Source: Trebonia sp. (GTDB lineage: Bacteria; Actinomycetota; Actinomycetes; Streptosporangiales; Streptosporangiaceae). From it: a stretch of DNA of 5,490 bases. The notes under the pieces are model-generated. The model saw only the letters and a program-made list of their open reading frames with translations. It did no database searches and was not told where the DNA came from. The translations under genes were made by a program, and so were the position numbers. The DNA lies in the NCBI GenBank assembly GCA_030038035.1, contig JASHPP010000207.1, positions 1 to 5,490 on the forward strand. Direction: 5' to 3'. How positions within the stretch are numbered: position 1 is the first letter of the stretch; each line of letters begins with the position of its first letter. Below, piece after piece: positions 4,868-5,490 of the stretch.

Positions 4868-5490
4868 CTACCCCGGACCGCGGGTGACGGCCAGGGCGTC
4901 CACCGCCAGCACGCCGGCGGGACCGCAGATCAGCGGGTTGACGTCGAAGGCCTCGAGCGCGCCGCCGAGCTCGCAGGCCAGGACAGAGAAGGAGACGATC
5001 GCCCGGACGACGGCCGCCACGTCGCATGGCGGGTTGCCGCGGACCCCGGCGAGTATCTCCGCGACGCGGAGCCGGCCGAGCAGCGCACCGGCGGCAGCGG
5101 GGGTGAGCGGGGGAGGCGCCACGGATCGTTCGGCGGAAAAGTTGGCGAGCACCCCGCCGGGACCCGTCACGATGAGCGGGCCCAGTGCCTGGTCACGGGC
5201 CATTCCGATGATCAGCTCCGGCCCCGGCGGCGCGAGCTCACTGACGACCACGCGGGGGCCGAGGCGGGCGGCGAGGTCGGCGTAGGCCTCGCGCAGCGCG
5301 GCGGGCGAGGCGATGCCGAGCCGGACGCCGCCGACGTCCGATTTGTGGGCAATGCCGGGCTCGTCGGTCTTGACCGCGACCGGGTAGCCGATCGCCTCCG
5401 CGGCGGCGAGCGCCGCCTCGCGGGTGGCCGCGGGAAGCGCGCGCACGGCGGGGATGCCGTAGTCGCGCAGCAGGTCGAACAGCTCGGCGC
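4868..5490 (-). CDS. NDP-forming acyl-CoA synthetase, C-terminal ATP-grasp domain (partial)
   Basis: Partial gene running in from the right edge; about 207 codons are visible, ending with TAG at 4870-4868. The reading frame is open to the edge, beginning AELFDLLRDYGIPAVRALPA, so the GTG at 5446 is internal and not the start. The piece is the ATP-grasp domain of the acetate/acyl-CoA ligase (ADP-forming) and Pat-type family. Motifs: GYPVAVKTDEPGIAHKSDVGGV with the ATP-contacting Lys and the conserved HKSD, ELIIGMARDQALGPLIVTGPGG, an LxxLR helix region, and FDVNPLI followed by VDALAV near the end. Such enzymes interconvert acyl-CoA and acid plus nucleoside triphosphate; the N-terminal CoA-binding and ligase domains would lie outside the window. 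The metal-site neighbourhood reads EAFDVNPL, whereas many relatives have ELDINPL, and the loop after GPGGV (LANFSAERS) departs from the common GGVLVEVLRD pattern, so it may be a divergent member. Substrate unknown. Confidence 0.85.
   Translation of the reverse strand, partial: AELFDLLRDYGIPAVRALPAATREAALAAAEAIGYPVAVKTDEPGIAHKSDVGGVRLGIASPAALREAYADLAARLGPRVVVSELAPPGPELIIGMARDQALGPLIVTGPGGVLANFSAERSVAPPPLTPAAAGALLGRLRVAEILAGVRGNPPCDVAAVVRAIVSFSVLACELGGALEAFDVNPLICGPAGVLAVDALAVTRGPG

Overview
The window comes from a very GC-rich genome. It has strong G/C preference at codon third positions, GTG starts, 4-8 nt gene overlaps and a TANNNT-type leaderless promoter. This points to an actinomycete (Actinomycetota); genus cannot be read from the sequence.

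Layout, left to right. Plus strand: the last 87 codons of a phytoene-desaturase/PYROXD2-like FAD oxidoreductase (1-264). It runs by an ATGA overlap into a type II toxin-antitoxin pair: a ribbon-helix-helix antitoxin (261-503) and a MazF-family endoribonuclease (500-841, GTGA overlap). A -10-like TATACT box and a one-helical-turn direct repeat sit just before the antitoxin ATG. They suggest an autoregulated, leaderless promoter of its own. A 128-bp convergent gap (842-969) follows.

Minus strand, read right to left: the C-terminal ATP-grasp part of an NDP-forming acyl-CoA synthetase (entering at 5490, ending 4868); a 51-codon ORF encoding a small peptide with a clear signal sequence (4830-4675); a 1035-residue protein with helical/TPR-like repeats and a C-terminal CHAT caspase-like protease domain (4641-1534); a 114-residue protein resembling EACC1, the 'effector-associated constant component' of actinobacterial conflict systems (1541-1197); and a 76-codon remnant that joins the first residues of a class III nucleotide cyclase directly to a mid-section of a STAND/LuxR-type ATPase (1200-970).

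The peptide, CHAT, EACC1-like and remnant genes are packed with gaps or overlaps of +33, -8 and -4 nt, so they look like one transcriptional unit, possibly read through from the acyl-CoA synthetase. The most interesting content is this CHAT + EACC1 predicted conflict (defence or cell-death) cassette. Notable points are the previously uncalled secreted micropeptide at its head, the GAP/ARP nine-base tandem repeats at three sites inside the CHAT gene (one inside the protease fold), and the collapsed cyclase-STAND gene at its tail, abutting the mazEF module. Functions of the cassette are inferred from family resemblance; nothing here proves activity.
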